Positions 11,530 through 22,735 of a stretch of DNA of 64,000 bases are shown piece after piece. The DNA lies in NCBI GenBank assembly GCA_008973525.1, contig WACJ01000330.1:248001-312000 (forward strand). Direction: 5' to 3'. Position numbers and translations under genes: made by a program. The stretch's first letter is position 1. Each line of letters starts with the position of its first letter. The DNA comes from Stenopsyche tienmushanensis. Its lineage: Eukaryota; Arthropoda; Insecta; Trichoptera; Stenopsychidae. The notes under the pieces were generated by a model. It was not told where the DNA came from, searched no databases, and was given only the letters and a program-made list of their open reading frames with translations.

Positions 11530-11825
11530 AGGGACTTGCTGTTGTAGAAATGTATTATTTTGGGCAAATTGAGCCTCTCATATTCCTGCTTGCGGCAGAA
11601 GGGATTTCTTTTTCATTGCTGCGTAACGTAGCAACAATGATTAGTCGGTAATTCTGAAGCAAGCGATACAGACGTGAACCAATTGTCCATGGTTATACTT
11701 CTATTTATCATAGACATACCTCTAACCACAGAATACGTGACCAGATACATGTTGGCGCTATTTTTCTTTTTACCCAAATATGGTGTGGCATTATAAAACA
11801 TAGGAATAACCAAAGATATCACTTT
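11530..11825 (-). pseudogene. piggyBac transposase fragment
   Basis: The - strand translation of 11613-11822 contains PYLGKKK, then a spacer, then NWFTSVSLASELPTNHCCYV. This is the typical piggyBac DDE-core arrangement, in which a P-Y-x-G-K-K block precedes D-N-W-F-T-S-x-x-L-A-x-E-L. The catalytic aspartate before NWFTS is present (M-D-N-W-F). Downstream, past a stop, NPFCRKQEYE resembles the following R-x-N-K-R-E-L-P region. Both sides lack the rest of a roughly 580-residue protein. Confidence 0.7.
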
Positions 11826-11844
11826 TCACACATAGTAACTAAAC

Positions 11845-11862
11845 ATTAGTCTGAGAGACTAC
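11845..11862. repeat. Relict of the ATTAGTCTCACAGACTAC repeat family
   Basis: ATTAGTCTGAGAGACTAC differs by two bases from the core shared by the inverted pair at 26599-26627 and 32755-32783. Confidence 0.4.
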
Positions 11863-11959
11863 GTTGGTCACTAATTCGCATGTATTTTATACGATCGAAA
11901 TATTGACAAATGTTTGTAATATCATCTCTAGAAATAGTTTTAAATCTGCGGTTTTCAAG

Positions 11960-12510
11960 ATAAAGTTGCGTCATCCTCGTGACGCTTAAACGCGAACACG
12001 GACCCCGAGGAGTTAACGCAGGATCCGATAGTCGATCGCGGATGGATTCCGGAGTGTTTTGTGGAAGTTTTAAAATTAAAATTGCCGACGGTCGTTTTAC
12101 GTAACGCGCGTCCCTCGTCACTTCGCGTTAAATTCGGAAAAATTGGCAATCGGTTTTTGGTCGGCCGCGGTTTTGTTCGCGGGTGTTCGTCGGTCGCCTC
12201 GCCGGGAGAACCGACTGAAGCCATACGAAAATAGAAACGGCGCGATCTTCGCCTATGCTAAAATTCCTCACCAACGTTCGGCCCGAAATAAAACCCGAGC
12301 GCGTGAGCTCCATTCATCTCCGAGCTTTGCGTTTCATTGTTTGCGGGCCAAAGTTCAAATTCTATTCGATATTGACCTCTACCTGTTCGCAGATCGCTCA
12401 TTATTTACAGTATATTTGATCGACATCCGAGCGTTCCGAACGGACGACGAACACGCCTGCAGCTCTGACGCGAGCCGCCGGTCTTCCGCATGTCGCGTGT
12501 TGCCTTGAGA
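11960..12510. promoter_or_regulatory. Second CpG-rich block
   Basis: A GC-rich stretch with overlapping frames on both strands (12143-12508 plus, 11955-12224 and 12128-12313 minus). None has a recognisable domain. It abuts the octamer/TATA pair at 12517-12544, so it could be the 5' region of a - strand transcript driven from there, or unrelated. Confidence 0.25.
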
Positions 12511-12516
12511 GTACTC

Positions 12517-12544
12517 ATTTGCATAAGCCTATCTTATATAAGAT
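12517..12544. promoter_or_regulatory. Octamer ATTTGCAT next to a palindromic TATA box
   Basis: ATTTGCAT (12517-12524, a POU/octamer site) lies seven bases from the 14-bp perfect palindrome ATCTTATATAAGAT (12531-12544), which contains the TATA consensus on both strands. Its position at the edge of a CpG-rich block suggests a core promoter. No transcript is known and the direction is ambiguous. Confidence 0.25.
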
Positions 12545-12583
12545 CGCTTCCGACGAGAATGCGTGCAGGGCTGGATTACCCTG

Positions 12584-12618
12584 CGTGCCCAAAACATAAT
12601 TTTTATGTTTTGGGCACG
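12584..12618. repeat. Perfect hairpin, 15-bp arms and 5-nt loop
   Basis: CGTGCCCAAAACATA (12584-12598) is exactly complementary to 12604-12618, with the loop ATTTT. It follows CAGGGCTGGATTA (12567-12579), which resembles a hAT terminal sequence. It is either a transposon subterminal hairpin or a structured RNA element. Confidence 0.65.
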
Positions 12619-13466
12619 TAGTCCCCTCGGACTAAAATAACGAGGACTTCTGACGACGATCGCCATTGGCTCGTTGATTACTTCACAATGCTCGAATACG
12701 ACTAATTTCTGTGCATCAGGGTATCGATGCTTAATCTCGCATCCATCTTGCTTATGCGTTAGCGCAATCAAACAACAGAAAGGAAGATCAAAATCAAAAT
12801 ATATCGTAGCGCTCAAAGGGTCAAACCAAACTTGCAGCAACGAGGAAAATAATATTTATTTCTCTATGCTTTCATTTTATTCGTGACTTTTCCTCCTTCT
12901 TTTTTGCCTTACGAAATCTTTCATCGGATCTTCATAATAACCCCCTTCATTTTACAGATATTTTTAATACATTCACAACCAAAAAAATATCAATTTGTAA
13001 CCATTAATGAAGAAAATATACGGTAGTGCAATGTCCACAGTATGAAAGAGCAAAATTAATATTGTCTTCTGAAATTATTTTATAAAGTTCATTACAATAA
13101 AACTCTGTCAGCTTTCAATGTTAGTAGACGATAAAGTAACCATGATATTCCACAATATTCTGTAAAAAGAAACTTTTTACTTTCCTTGTATATATCTACT
13201 CTTCTTTTCATTTCAGTATTATATTTCCATCAACATCTTCTGACGTCTTGTTCATATTTTTCAAATTAATCTTATGAAATGCACGGTTGTTTAGCTAATG
13301 ATACATAAAGAACTGCTGTTTTTAAGTTCAGATCCTCATTTTTAGAACTTTGCCTTTTCTTGTTTCGTTTTCCTACTCTTCTCCTACTATTTTTTTCGTC
13401 AAGCGCATCAATAATGCCATACAATATTCGCTATTTATGGTTCTTAGTTCGCCGGTTGTTATCCAC
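12619..13466. other. Intergenic, nothing recognised
   Basis: AT-rich; short frames without domains. Confidence 0.4.
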
Positions 13467-13800
13467 TCAGATAACTGCCGATTTGAGTCTGAAGTGTAGT
13501 GATGGATCTGTTTCATCCATTTCATCACATACCGCATGAAAAAAAGCTTTTTTGTTGCGCTGAAACAGCTTCAAACAGCGCTCTGAATTGTGGACGCGTT
13601 GGTGTTTTTGATCGAGTGTGAGCAAACACTGTATCCACTTCGTACAGAGCTTTCTCATGGACAAATGTTGATATAAAATAGTAAATAGTGCCTCTTGATA
13701 TCTTCAAGGTGTCAGCTTTTTCGTGTTTTTTTTTTATGTTTTCTGCCGAACTTGAGCTTGCACGACTTGTACGGCCGTGTTTAAAACAAGCAAATCATTT
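13467..13800 (-). pseudogene. Mariner transposase fossil
   Basis: The - strand translation gives MRKLCTKWIQCLLTLDQKHQ, then NSERCLKLFQRNKKAFF and MDET. This is the mariner segment HMRKL-W-P-LLT-DQK-R-x-x-S-x-x-CL-x-LF-x-RN followed by the first catalytic D-E-T. Upstream in another frame, LKISRGTIYYF matches the LGIS-G-S/T-I/V-Y/H helix-turn-helix end. At least one frameshift separates the two parts, and nothing remains after the DET block. Confidence 0.75.
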
Positions 13801-14164
13801 GTATAGATGGAGCAAAGTCCGAATTATACGTATCAAGCAATTGCTTTTGCTTCAACGGTATTTTTTCCTATTCAAAAGCAATGCTTTATTAGCAAATAAA
13901 ATTCAGATTTTTTCGTTGTTTTGAAAATATTAAAAGTAGCGTCAATAACCTAACTGTAGTTTGCGAATTAAACAGTCTAATTGATTTGATGGTTAATACT
14001 TCTACTAAAAATCATATGGATTTGTTCAATAGTGGCGCCAACTATATCCTACGAACTTATTGAGCGATTTGTTATATGTACGGGGGTTACAACATTTATG
14101 TACGATCGAGAAATGCTTGTATTTAATTGAAAGTCACAGGATACTACTGCAATCATGTTAAAAC

Positions 14165-14742
14165 ATTTTTAAACGTAATCGCCGTCAAGATCGAGATATT
14201 TCTGTAGGCAGGGACACCAGCTCTTGTATTGCTAGTGTCATAGACCTCCGCCGTCGGCTCTTTTTGGACTGTTTTTTGGATTTTGGGATGTAGTGACACA
14301 TCCATGTGTCATCCCCCGTCACGATAGACTCTAGAAAAGCTTCTCCCTCCTGTGGCAAACGATCCAAAGGATTTTGACTGTGCTCCGATGTGAACATTCT
14401 GGGTGCCCATCTCGCATACAACTTCTTATAATCAATTTTTTCGACGCCAATATCATCGAGGAGACTTCGAGGAATGCCAGGAAATTATTCGTGAAGGTCC
14501 TCAAGCGTAATACGGCGGTAATTTTGCACTTGTTCTGCAAAATTTTGTACATGTTGTCTCTCACTCCTTTTTTCGTCATGAGTATCATCAGTGCGGCCTT
14601 CTCTGAACAACCTAATACATTTCGTGACATGTTGTCGACTCATCACATCACTGCCTGGATCTCTCCATCGGAAGAATTTACTGTGACTGAACAAAATGGC
14701 CGACAAACACGCGCGACCTTTATAAACGATTAAACTTTCCAC
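14165..14742 (-). pseudogene. Mariner transposase fossil, N- to C-terminal traces
   Basis: In - strand order: CIRLFREGRTDDTHDEKRSE (mariner F-x-x-G-R-x-x-x-x-D-E-x-R-S-G-R-P block), YRRITLEDLHE, LYARWAPRMFTSEHSQNPLD, EGEAFLESIVTGDDTWM (first catalytic Asp in TGDDTW) and, after a gap, KYLDLDGDYV at about 14170-14200, the C-terminal L-x-GDYVEK signature. The middle, with the second and third acidic residues, is deleted. Frames change at least twice. A shorter relative lies at 43250-43425. Confidence 0.8.
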
Positions 14743-17459
14743 GATGCATATGCTTGTGGGTTAATCCAATTTTAAAATTCCACATATTTTTATGGTATGC
14801 GAGATCGGTTTCTAATTTCTTAAGCTTAGTGTACTTCACATTTTTGCAGTATCGTCGCTTGTATGCATTTTTTAAAAAGCTGATCGCGCAGACAGTCGAT
14901 CTGCTGACTCAGTCGGAGACACGAGCGCATTGTGCACGTTCGATATCCTCACTTCTCTTGGAACTTTGCTTTCTTTTCTGCATTTATCGCATCGCTGGGC
15001 TTGTGCGACCTACAGATCGTCGATGTTCTCGCTGAAGATTGGTTTTCCTCGAAATATGACTTCGAAATAGCCTAATTGTGCATATCGTCCCGAGAAGTGA
15101 AGCCGTGAAATCTTCGCAGGGCCGACGCGAACAGGTTTGCGACGTTCTGACGAAGATGACCAACGTCAGTCGGGTTGAATAGAATCACAATGAAGACGTT
15201 ATTCTCGACAAACCATGACAATGGGTTTCGCAACGCCTTCGTTCCATAATGACAATTTCGACCATTATCGACATATCTCTCAATGTATCGACCCATAATT
15301 GCCCCTCAAATGTTCAATTAATTCATTACCGATTAAATACAATCAATCCATATTCATGTAATGTGTTCATTATCCATAAACAAGGTTATCGGATAATGTG
15401 CGCATTCCGATCGCGAATGCAATAGGCAAAATAGCTAGAAACGAGACCGAATCACGCCAAATGCTTATCGATATGACAATTGTGACGTCGTTGATCGCGT
15501 GTCGTGTTGTGCGTGTTCGGTGTTACGCGCGTAAATACAGACAATCTGCTGCACCCTGTCATTGAGGAAGGCACTATTTTTAGAACGTGGAGTATCTTTC
15601 TGCATTAACAGTTTGATTTGTGAGTTAGCAGTTAGCGTTAATTCTGTTGACACAATTGTTAGCCGGGTTCAATACGTCAGTTTGATAAATATAGGGTTAT
15701 TGCCACCATATCTGCGGATTTCTATTGGCGCTGTTGTGACCCATTTCTCGATTTTGCTGGAATCGTATCCTCGGTTAGCGTTGCACAACGTCGAATCAGC
15801 TCAATGCATCATAAATCGCTCCAGTTCCTGTTTGTACGCTTGATAACTGTGCTTTATATTCTGCGGTTTTATTCAAAAGTATATGCTTCTCGCTCTTCGA
15901 CGACTTATTGTCGTGCTGGACGTCTTTGGATACTGATTTTGTGAACGACCCCGAGGTTTTCTAAGATCTACTCTGTACACATTACGAATTCATATTTGCC
16001 GACTTCCTTCGCTAGAAAAACTGGCTGCCTTGAAATGCCTAAATTTAGCAAACACTAAAATTTATGACAGCAGTAACCGATTTTATCCGGTGCGGTGTGA
16101 AATACAACTGTCGTGGTTGATTAATTTTGGTATGTTTGTTGAAATGATTATAAGAATACATAGTAGAATAAGCCCGCCCGTCGTTGATAACCGCTAGATA
16201 AGTAGGTGCTAAAATGTGGAGGTGCAAGAGTGGAAACAAATTAGATCTTGACCAAATTTACTCGCGAGTTAGAGCGCATCATAATTAGATTGCCCTCGTC
16301 TCTTCCAGGAAACTCCAAGTCTGCGCATCCACTCATTGTTGAGGGGTGCATTGTTTTCTTGCCGTCAAAATCACCACCGATTTTTCCGATGTTTTTCTGA
16401 TAGGGCTCTGTGTTGAGCGTGAATTGATATGCTTATATTTGGCATAGATTTTAATCGAACGTCTATGTATAGCCACGCCGCACTTTTGGAGAAAATTTCT
16501 CGCAGATCTAATGTCGCTTTGTGCTCGAACGGTTAGATAAAGTGATTATTTTTTATATTCGCATATTTCAGTGGGTCTTCTAGAAATTACAAGGGAGGGG
16601 AGGATATTAACCAGAACTTGACGCTTGATTTTAGAACAACTTCATTTCACTTCTGATATTTTTGTAAAATGGCTGATTATATGCAGAAAATTTTCAGGGT
16701 TTACAGAATCAGATTTTCGATTTAGTGCTGAACCAGTGAATTTTAGTGATCCAGATTTAATGTTGGCTGATAGTTTTTCAAACGGTTGGGAATCCCCGAT
16801 CGTCTCCCGCCCACCAGTGCGTCCGCGTGGTATATTTAGCGAATCACTCTTTTTTTACATTTCATTCGTGTCCGCGATAAGTGAGTCAAGGTCCAATCTT
16901 CCAGGTTTGCGACTGTCTTCGGTCTTCAGCGCACGATTCTTCGGACGGTTCGATTCTTCTTCGCCAAACCGTCGGATGAAATTGGGCGGAATCTCGCCAA
17001 CGAAGAAGACTGATGATCGATCATCGGTGCATTCCGTCGATGCATTGCTGGAACCTGTTTTTAAATGACGGCGAGAAAAAAGTTCATCGATTGTGTTTTT
17101 GACCAAAATAAACTCTTCGCGGGGGAAACCAGTGTCAGACGAAAGTCAAATTTGAACATCACGCTCATCAGATCATATTTCTGTGTCCAGATCTTGACGA
17201 AAGCACCGTCTTGCGATTTTTTTCGTTGGCACCATTTCACAAAGTGAACTCGCACTTCTTCGTTCAAAATTTGAAACTATTACTTCGATCGATCGATTGA
17301 GGACTTCAACGAGCGGAGGCTCGAAGCTCTTCGACTTTGTCTGACGATCGGGGCCTTGAAGTTTTATGACTTCGATCTCTGTCAATATTGAAATGCTCTT
17401 TGGCGTTCGTCTTCGTTTTCCTCATCCTGTCCAATCGATAGAAATCTTCTCTAGAATTG
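14743..17459. other. Intergenic, nothing recognised
   Basis: Mixed composition, with frames up to 147 codons (16625-17068 plus) whose translations show no domain. No transposon motif or exon chain could be supported. Confidence 0.35.
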
Positions 17460-17483
17460 AATCGGACTCGATGGAGTCCGATT
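17460..17483. repeat. Perfect hairpin, 10-bp arms and 4-nt loop
   Basis: AATCGGACTC, loop GATG, GAGTCCGATT. An isolated short hairpin of unknown role. Confidence 0.5.
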
Positions 17484-18628
17484 TCTTCGTCGCGTGCTTC
17501 CTAAAATATAGTGGTATATCAGGCTCCGCTCTTCCGACATAGCTTCGGCTTACGACACATCCAGTCCCGTTCGAATGGGCGCGGTTCTTTATCTTCTTCG
17601 GCTGTTCATCTCTTCGACAAGCGACGTCGAAAAAATTGCTCGAAAGGAAAATGGATACAATTAAACAATTGATTTCTCTAAAACAGAGCTTCGTAACTTT
17701 TTATCTTTCGCGTCACACCAACATTTTCTCCGAAACTTTGTCGTGTATAACTAGTGGAAATTGTTTATATAAATATGAATATGCATAAATTACATGGTTT
17801 TGTTTGCATTTGCATGTGGTTTCTATTGTTAGTTGACAATATAACGTGGTAAGAAAAGAGTGGGACTTCTTGAACAGAATCATTCTATTATTTCTTCACT
17901 AAAAGCAATAATTGCAACTAGTGCTCTTCAAACGGCATAATTTCTAATTATTGTGGTTAATTTTTATGTTATAACTTTTTCTGGAAAGCAACCCACAACC
18001 ACCATGTTTGCATAAAGTACTCGCATTTTTTTAGTGGAAAATGCTGCAAAAATTAATGCTTGTAATCTGATTTTCATAAGGAACAAAGGCAAGGTCTCCT
18101 CTTTCGGAAATATTGAGATTGTTTCTCATTCTACAAAAATATAATTTTCCACAAATTCATCCGGCCATGTACCTTCAGGTTATTGTTTTTCCATATCCAA
18201 CTTATGTTCGTTAAGGTAACTACTCATCTGGATTTACATAGATGTAGCAACAAGACAAAGCCCATAGGGCCTATTATGAAAGTTAAAACGGTCATTAGTG
18301 GGCGGTAGGGACAGGCGGACTTGAGTTCGTCGATACCCTACTTAACGTATGCAAGTCGACATTCATGAACTCTCCCCCACTACGGCGAACGCACTCTTAA
18401 CAACTTGATTGGCTTTATTTAATCTAAAATATTAGGGTACCTAGAAGTAATGTCGTTTTTTTAAATGTATTCAAAACAAGTTTTATTGGACAGACACAAA
18501 ATATTTCCCTTCGTTATCAAATATGACCTTCTTGTATCCAGCGAGTTATGACTGAAAATTGTCAAACAGTGAATATTTATGCCGACACTCTTGTCTTGTG
18601 TCAATACTTCTAACAAAATAGTGCTCTA
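17484..18628. other. Intergenic, nothing recognised
   Basis: No supported gene, repeat pair or RNA gene. Confidence 0.4.
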
Positions 18629-18750
18629 GAATTTCACCATACGCATAACAGATGCATCGAGAATCCCACCGTATACACAAAATATGTTTTAGAATCCCAC
18701 CACACACACACAAAATATGTTTTAGAATCCCACCTTTCACACAAAATCAC
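18629..18750. repeat. Minisatellite, about 32-bp unit, 3-4 copies
   Basis: Units starting GAATCCCACC at 18661, 18692 and 18725, with a diverged GAATTTCACC unit at 18629. The inner units share CACAAAATATGTTTTA. One unit contains a short CA run. Confidence 0.75.
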
Positions 18751-20745
18751 TATTTTTTAATGCAATGATCGTTTAGGGGTTTTAGTATCCGTTGAGTGTC
18801 GGATTAGGTTGTGCATCTTTTCGCATATATATATAGGACATATGTTTGTTTCATGACCCGGTCCGAAAGTTGCGGTCTGTTTCGGTCGTCGGCCACTCGC
18901 TGATCCGAATCATCGACGAATGTTCATAGATTTCACGTTGTTTTTGTATGTCACCGTGTTCGTTACTGGCTACATGTCCGGTACGCTCGCAATCGGATGA
19001 CGCACGACTTCAAATCGACGTCGAGATGTCCCAGACCGAAAAATCGCGGGACTAAATCCAAAAGAAAACGTATAATCTTGAGATATTGTTTAATCTAGTA
19101 AAAAAAAACTTAAGATAAAAAGTTGAGAGATCGTGAATAGTCAATACTGCAAGTGGTGACCTCGACCGACTCGCGGTCCAATGTGGAATATTTACGCCTC
19201 AACAGCGAAACCGATCGTAATTATTTTCAATTCGTCGACTTTTTTTATTATTAATTATTTTGAATAAACGCGGATGCGGTAAAAACCGGAAAGTTACGCA
19301 ATATAAGACGGATCGAATCACGCCGAAGAAGGGCGTAGATCTATCTGACGTTCATTCCTATAGGCGTCGACGATTCACAGATAGTGTTTCGCGACCTTCG
19401 ATTCATTTTTATCAATATCGCTTCTCAAATTTGTTATCGATTCGAAAGATAATTCCGAGCGTCGCAAATTTCGACCCTCATTTCGGCGCTCTGAAGCGTC
19501 GGGACTTCCCCTAATCCCTCGCGTCGAGGACAGATCTTTTACGCGCAGGCGCGCAGTGGGCGTTTCACCCTTTTTTTTTTAAATTTTACTCACAGAAAAA
19601 TGTCGACTCATCGACGCGTGTCGTCCACTCGCTAAAATAACATCCGGACGATGATATCCAGTTTGAGCGACTTTGAACGCTTTTATCTGAAAAGTGTGCA
19701 TCTAATTTGCTCAATGCAAATATGCTCCCGTGATTATTACATCTCTATCTAGAGCAAACATGAAAACGTCAATCATGTCGTCGGCTTTATTTTGGTCTCC
19801 TTGCGCTCGAAGCCTAAAGGACGACGACTATCCATTTTAGATCGCCCCCGATAATAGTCCTCGTTAGGTGTATCGATTTACGATATCGGTGCGAAGTGCG
19901 TCATGCTCGATTCGAGGCGCCTTACGATCTCCAGCGCGAATTTTGACGATCGATGGTCTACTCCATGTTGCGTGGCTAATAAACTTTAACGATCTCTGCA
20001 TTTCCAGTGACCAAATATAATTTTTACAACTTCATTGCATGCAATAAAATGAGTAATTTGCGAGATTATTTTAAAAATTGCGGTACTTAACTTTGAATAA
20101 ATTTTGCGGCAAAGCACACAAACGGCGAGATAATTTATTTTGTTTTTTTTTACAATTGAATTTTTACAAATTCGACGAGACGAGACGATTGTCGATATTT
20201 TGAATTAAACCCTTCTTTCTATAAGAAGGCCTGGTCAGACCTTTTTGCTTTTGCAATGAGTTTGTTTAATAGTAGCTATGTATAGATTTTACCAAAAAGT
20301 TCGGGATCCTTGTGTTTCGAAAAAAAAGGGATATTTTTATTTATACACCTAGAGTCAATGAAAGTGGTCTGGCCACACTCAGATTTTATTTTCATAGAAT
20401 TTATGCAAGAAATCACGTTTTTCTTCATGTTCTGTAAGGAATTTTCAATCCTTTCACTCCATAAAATATTTTATCATATTTCTCACGTTGACCTGTATTT
20501 TTACCGATGCGGTAAGAAATCCTTTCGCATCATATGTTTGGAAAAATCTTAAATTTGAAAAACCTTGATTGTCAACTGAACGAACAAAGCAAGGTGAAGA
20601 GTGAATGCCATCTTCCAAAGTAAAAAGGAAAGTTTTTAATAACATTGTTACAATAGACTGAGAGCTGGCAGCATAAATTGAAGGTCATTGTTAAAACATG
20701 TAAATAATTTAATAGTTATATTCTGGCGTGTTTCTGGACCATCAT
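18751..20745. other. Intergenic, partly GC-richer, nothing recognised
   Basis: 18840-19970 has more CpG and Cla-type TCGAT words than the surroundings, and an 84-codon frame (19260-19514 plus) without a domain. No exon chain could be built. Confidence 0.35.
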
Positions 20746-20870
20746 TATGACAGTCTGGCGACTGCCGTTGGGTTTAGAAAGGGAGGGAGTTGCCAGACTA
20801 TTACCAGCTTGTTAAGATAATGCCAGACTGGTTCAAACTTGCTGAAGCTAACAGTCGCCAGACTGTCATA
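20746..20870. mobile_element. 125-bp element with 19-bp perfect inverted ends
   Basis: TATGACAGTCTGGCGACTG (20746-20764) is exactly complementary to 20852-20870. The interior carries further CCAGACT/AGTCTGG words. No target duplication was found. It fits a tiny MITE or a foldback remnant and would form a strong stem if transcribed. Confidence 0.6.
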
Positions 20871-22226
20871 GGCTGATCACTGTCAAGGTATACAGTGAGA
20901 ACATACAAAATAAACTGTTTGATATTGCCAACCAAATCAAGCGTTGTCGAAACTGAAAAGCAGTGCAAGCTCAACCTAGGGAACAATATCAATGCAGAGG
21001 TACCAATAACTATCTGTTTGTTGGGTGCTTTTTAGCGAGAAAGAAAAGGAACAGACACATAACCTATAATAACTTCTTAAATAGTTCTAGATAAAACATC
21101 TGTTATTACAGATACAAATATATAAAAAAAAAACACATCGACCCCCGCTACTTTGCGCCAGCACTGCAGATTGCATGCCAAAGGCGCAAAGATGTTAAAA
21201 ATAAAGAAATTACTTCAAGAATTGAGAGCAGACATAAAAATGATTCGGAAGAAGCACTAAAAAAATCTGAAGATCGAATTGCAGAAAAAAACAATGAAAT
21301 AATAGATAGGGAACAAGAAAAAAACTGACATTGAAGAACACAAAGGAAAATACTAATGAAACAACTGAAAAAAGAGAAAGAAACAGAGAAAGATGACGTC
21401 CCAGAACACGTCACACCCACAAAGACAATAAGAAAAAGGAAACAAAAACTACCAAAAATTTCTCCCAATACGGCTCGTCACCGCGGGGGATATAGACGAT
21501 CACTAATTAGCAATCACTGTGCTGTAGAAAATGTTTTTGCACCATGTCTGTAAATATCAGACGGTGAGTCTGTGATTCAGGAGATGGATATCCTTGTAAA
21601 GGTATCCTGTGTATTTTCTTCCTCGAAAGGGGGAAATCTTTAGAAAGACAAATACACCAAAGTGACCACCAAGGTTAAAAAACTATAGTAGTGTGGGATT
21701 CCGACCCACTAAAACCACCACCCTTTTTTCTCCACCTGACCCCCTTGGAATCCGCTTCCGCGTTTCTTCAAGAGGGTGGGTTTATTTTTCTACGAAACGG
21801 TGTTCACTCATCTAGTTCGTTCTACTTATTATTTTTCTCGCATGACCTCATTAGGGAAATTCGCCCACGCTTCCTACTTTTATTTGTTTTTGGTTATTGT
21901 GGTGACCATGATGGATACAGTGGGGGTTTCTACATATTCTCGCTTATCATTTGCCCACGATTCATATTTGAACATGATGTGCTCCGCGTTATCGCGATCT
22001 TCCATGTTTACGCGAGGTCCTAGCGATTCTGTTATTGTTGGATGGATTCTTCCTGGGCTTCTTCTTTTCCTGTGTTTTTCTTATATCTGCGTTTCATTTC
22101 CATTGCGAGGATATCCATGGGAAGTGTGCCTGTTTCATACGTTCCGAAAAAATCAAAAGCTGTTATTTTATAGTCAACTGTCTATTATAATACCGAAATT
22201 GTTCGAATAAACCAAAAGCCACAGGT
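20871..22226. other. Decayed sequence upstream of the piggyBac scrap
   Basis: Lys/Glu-rich broken + strand frames between 21180 and 21550 look like old coding DNA, possibly the 5' part of the piggyBac relic that follows. No diagnostic motif supports this. Confidence 0.25.
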
Positions 22227-22735
22227 AATGATATTTTACAACAAGCACAAGGGAGGTGTTGACGTTATGAACCAGATGCTTGGGGAGTATATGTACAAAC
22301 GACAGACCAGTGCACACGGGACTGATTTTCAAGCTAGTAGAGCAAGCAGGTTTCGGTAAGCTGGGAGGGCAGTATCTCTAGTTCGTTTTTTAGCTAAAAA
22401 TAGCTTAAAAATGAAGCTAGCTCTGTTTATACAAAGCCAGAGTTGCTGATTTGTTGGCACTAGCTTCAAAACTGTTATTTTGTGCATCAGACATAAAAGA
22501 TTACAGTTTTTTTCTACAATAAGCTGGATGTTGCATCATTTCACCGATGTACGCCAAAAATGTTTATAAACTCTAAAGGATCAGCTGGCGACACCGAATA
22601 TAGAACATAAGATGAACATGAAAATGGTCATGCGGAATTAGCCGGGTGAACGACAAGCTTCAAAGAAAACTCCGATTTGTATGTAACAAATGCGAGGCGT
22701 CAGTTTGTCAACAGCATAGCCAGCCATTTTAAAAA
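22227..22735 (+). pseudogene. piggyBac transposase C-terminal fossil
   Basis: The translation at 22227-22320 gives YNKHKGGVDVMNQMLGEYMY and KRQT, the piggyBac block with the last catalytic Asp (x-K-x-G-V-D-x-x-D/N-Q-M-x-x-x-Y). At about 22655-22735, LQRKLRFVCNKCEASVCQQH ends the protein with the cysteine-rich R-x-x-C-x-x-C...VC-x-x-H finger followed by a stop. The stretch between is frameshifted. It is a different copy from the antisense fragment at 11530-11825. Confidence 0.75.

Noticed and set aside
16625..17068. 147-codon + strand frame, Ser/Arg-rich
   Set aside because: Low-complexity composition, an overlapping antisense frame and no recognisable domain or neighbouring exons.
20746..20870. 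Possible microRNA precursor
   Set aside because: The 87-base spacer between 19-bp arms is too long for a typical pre-miRNA loop; a small mobile element fits better.
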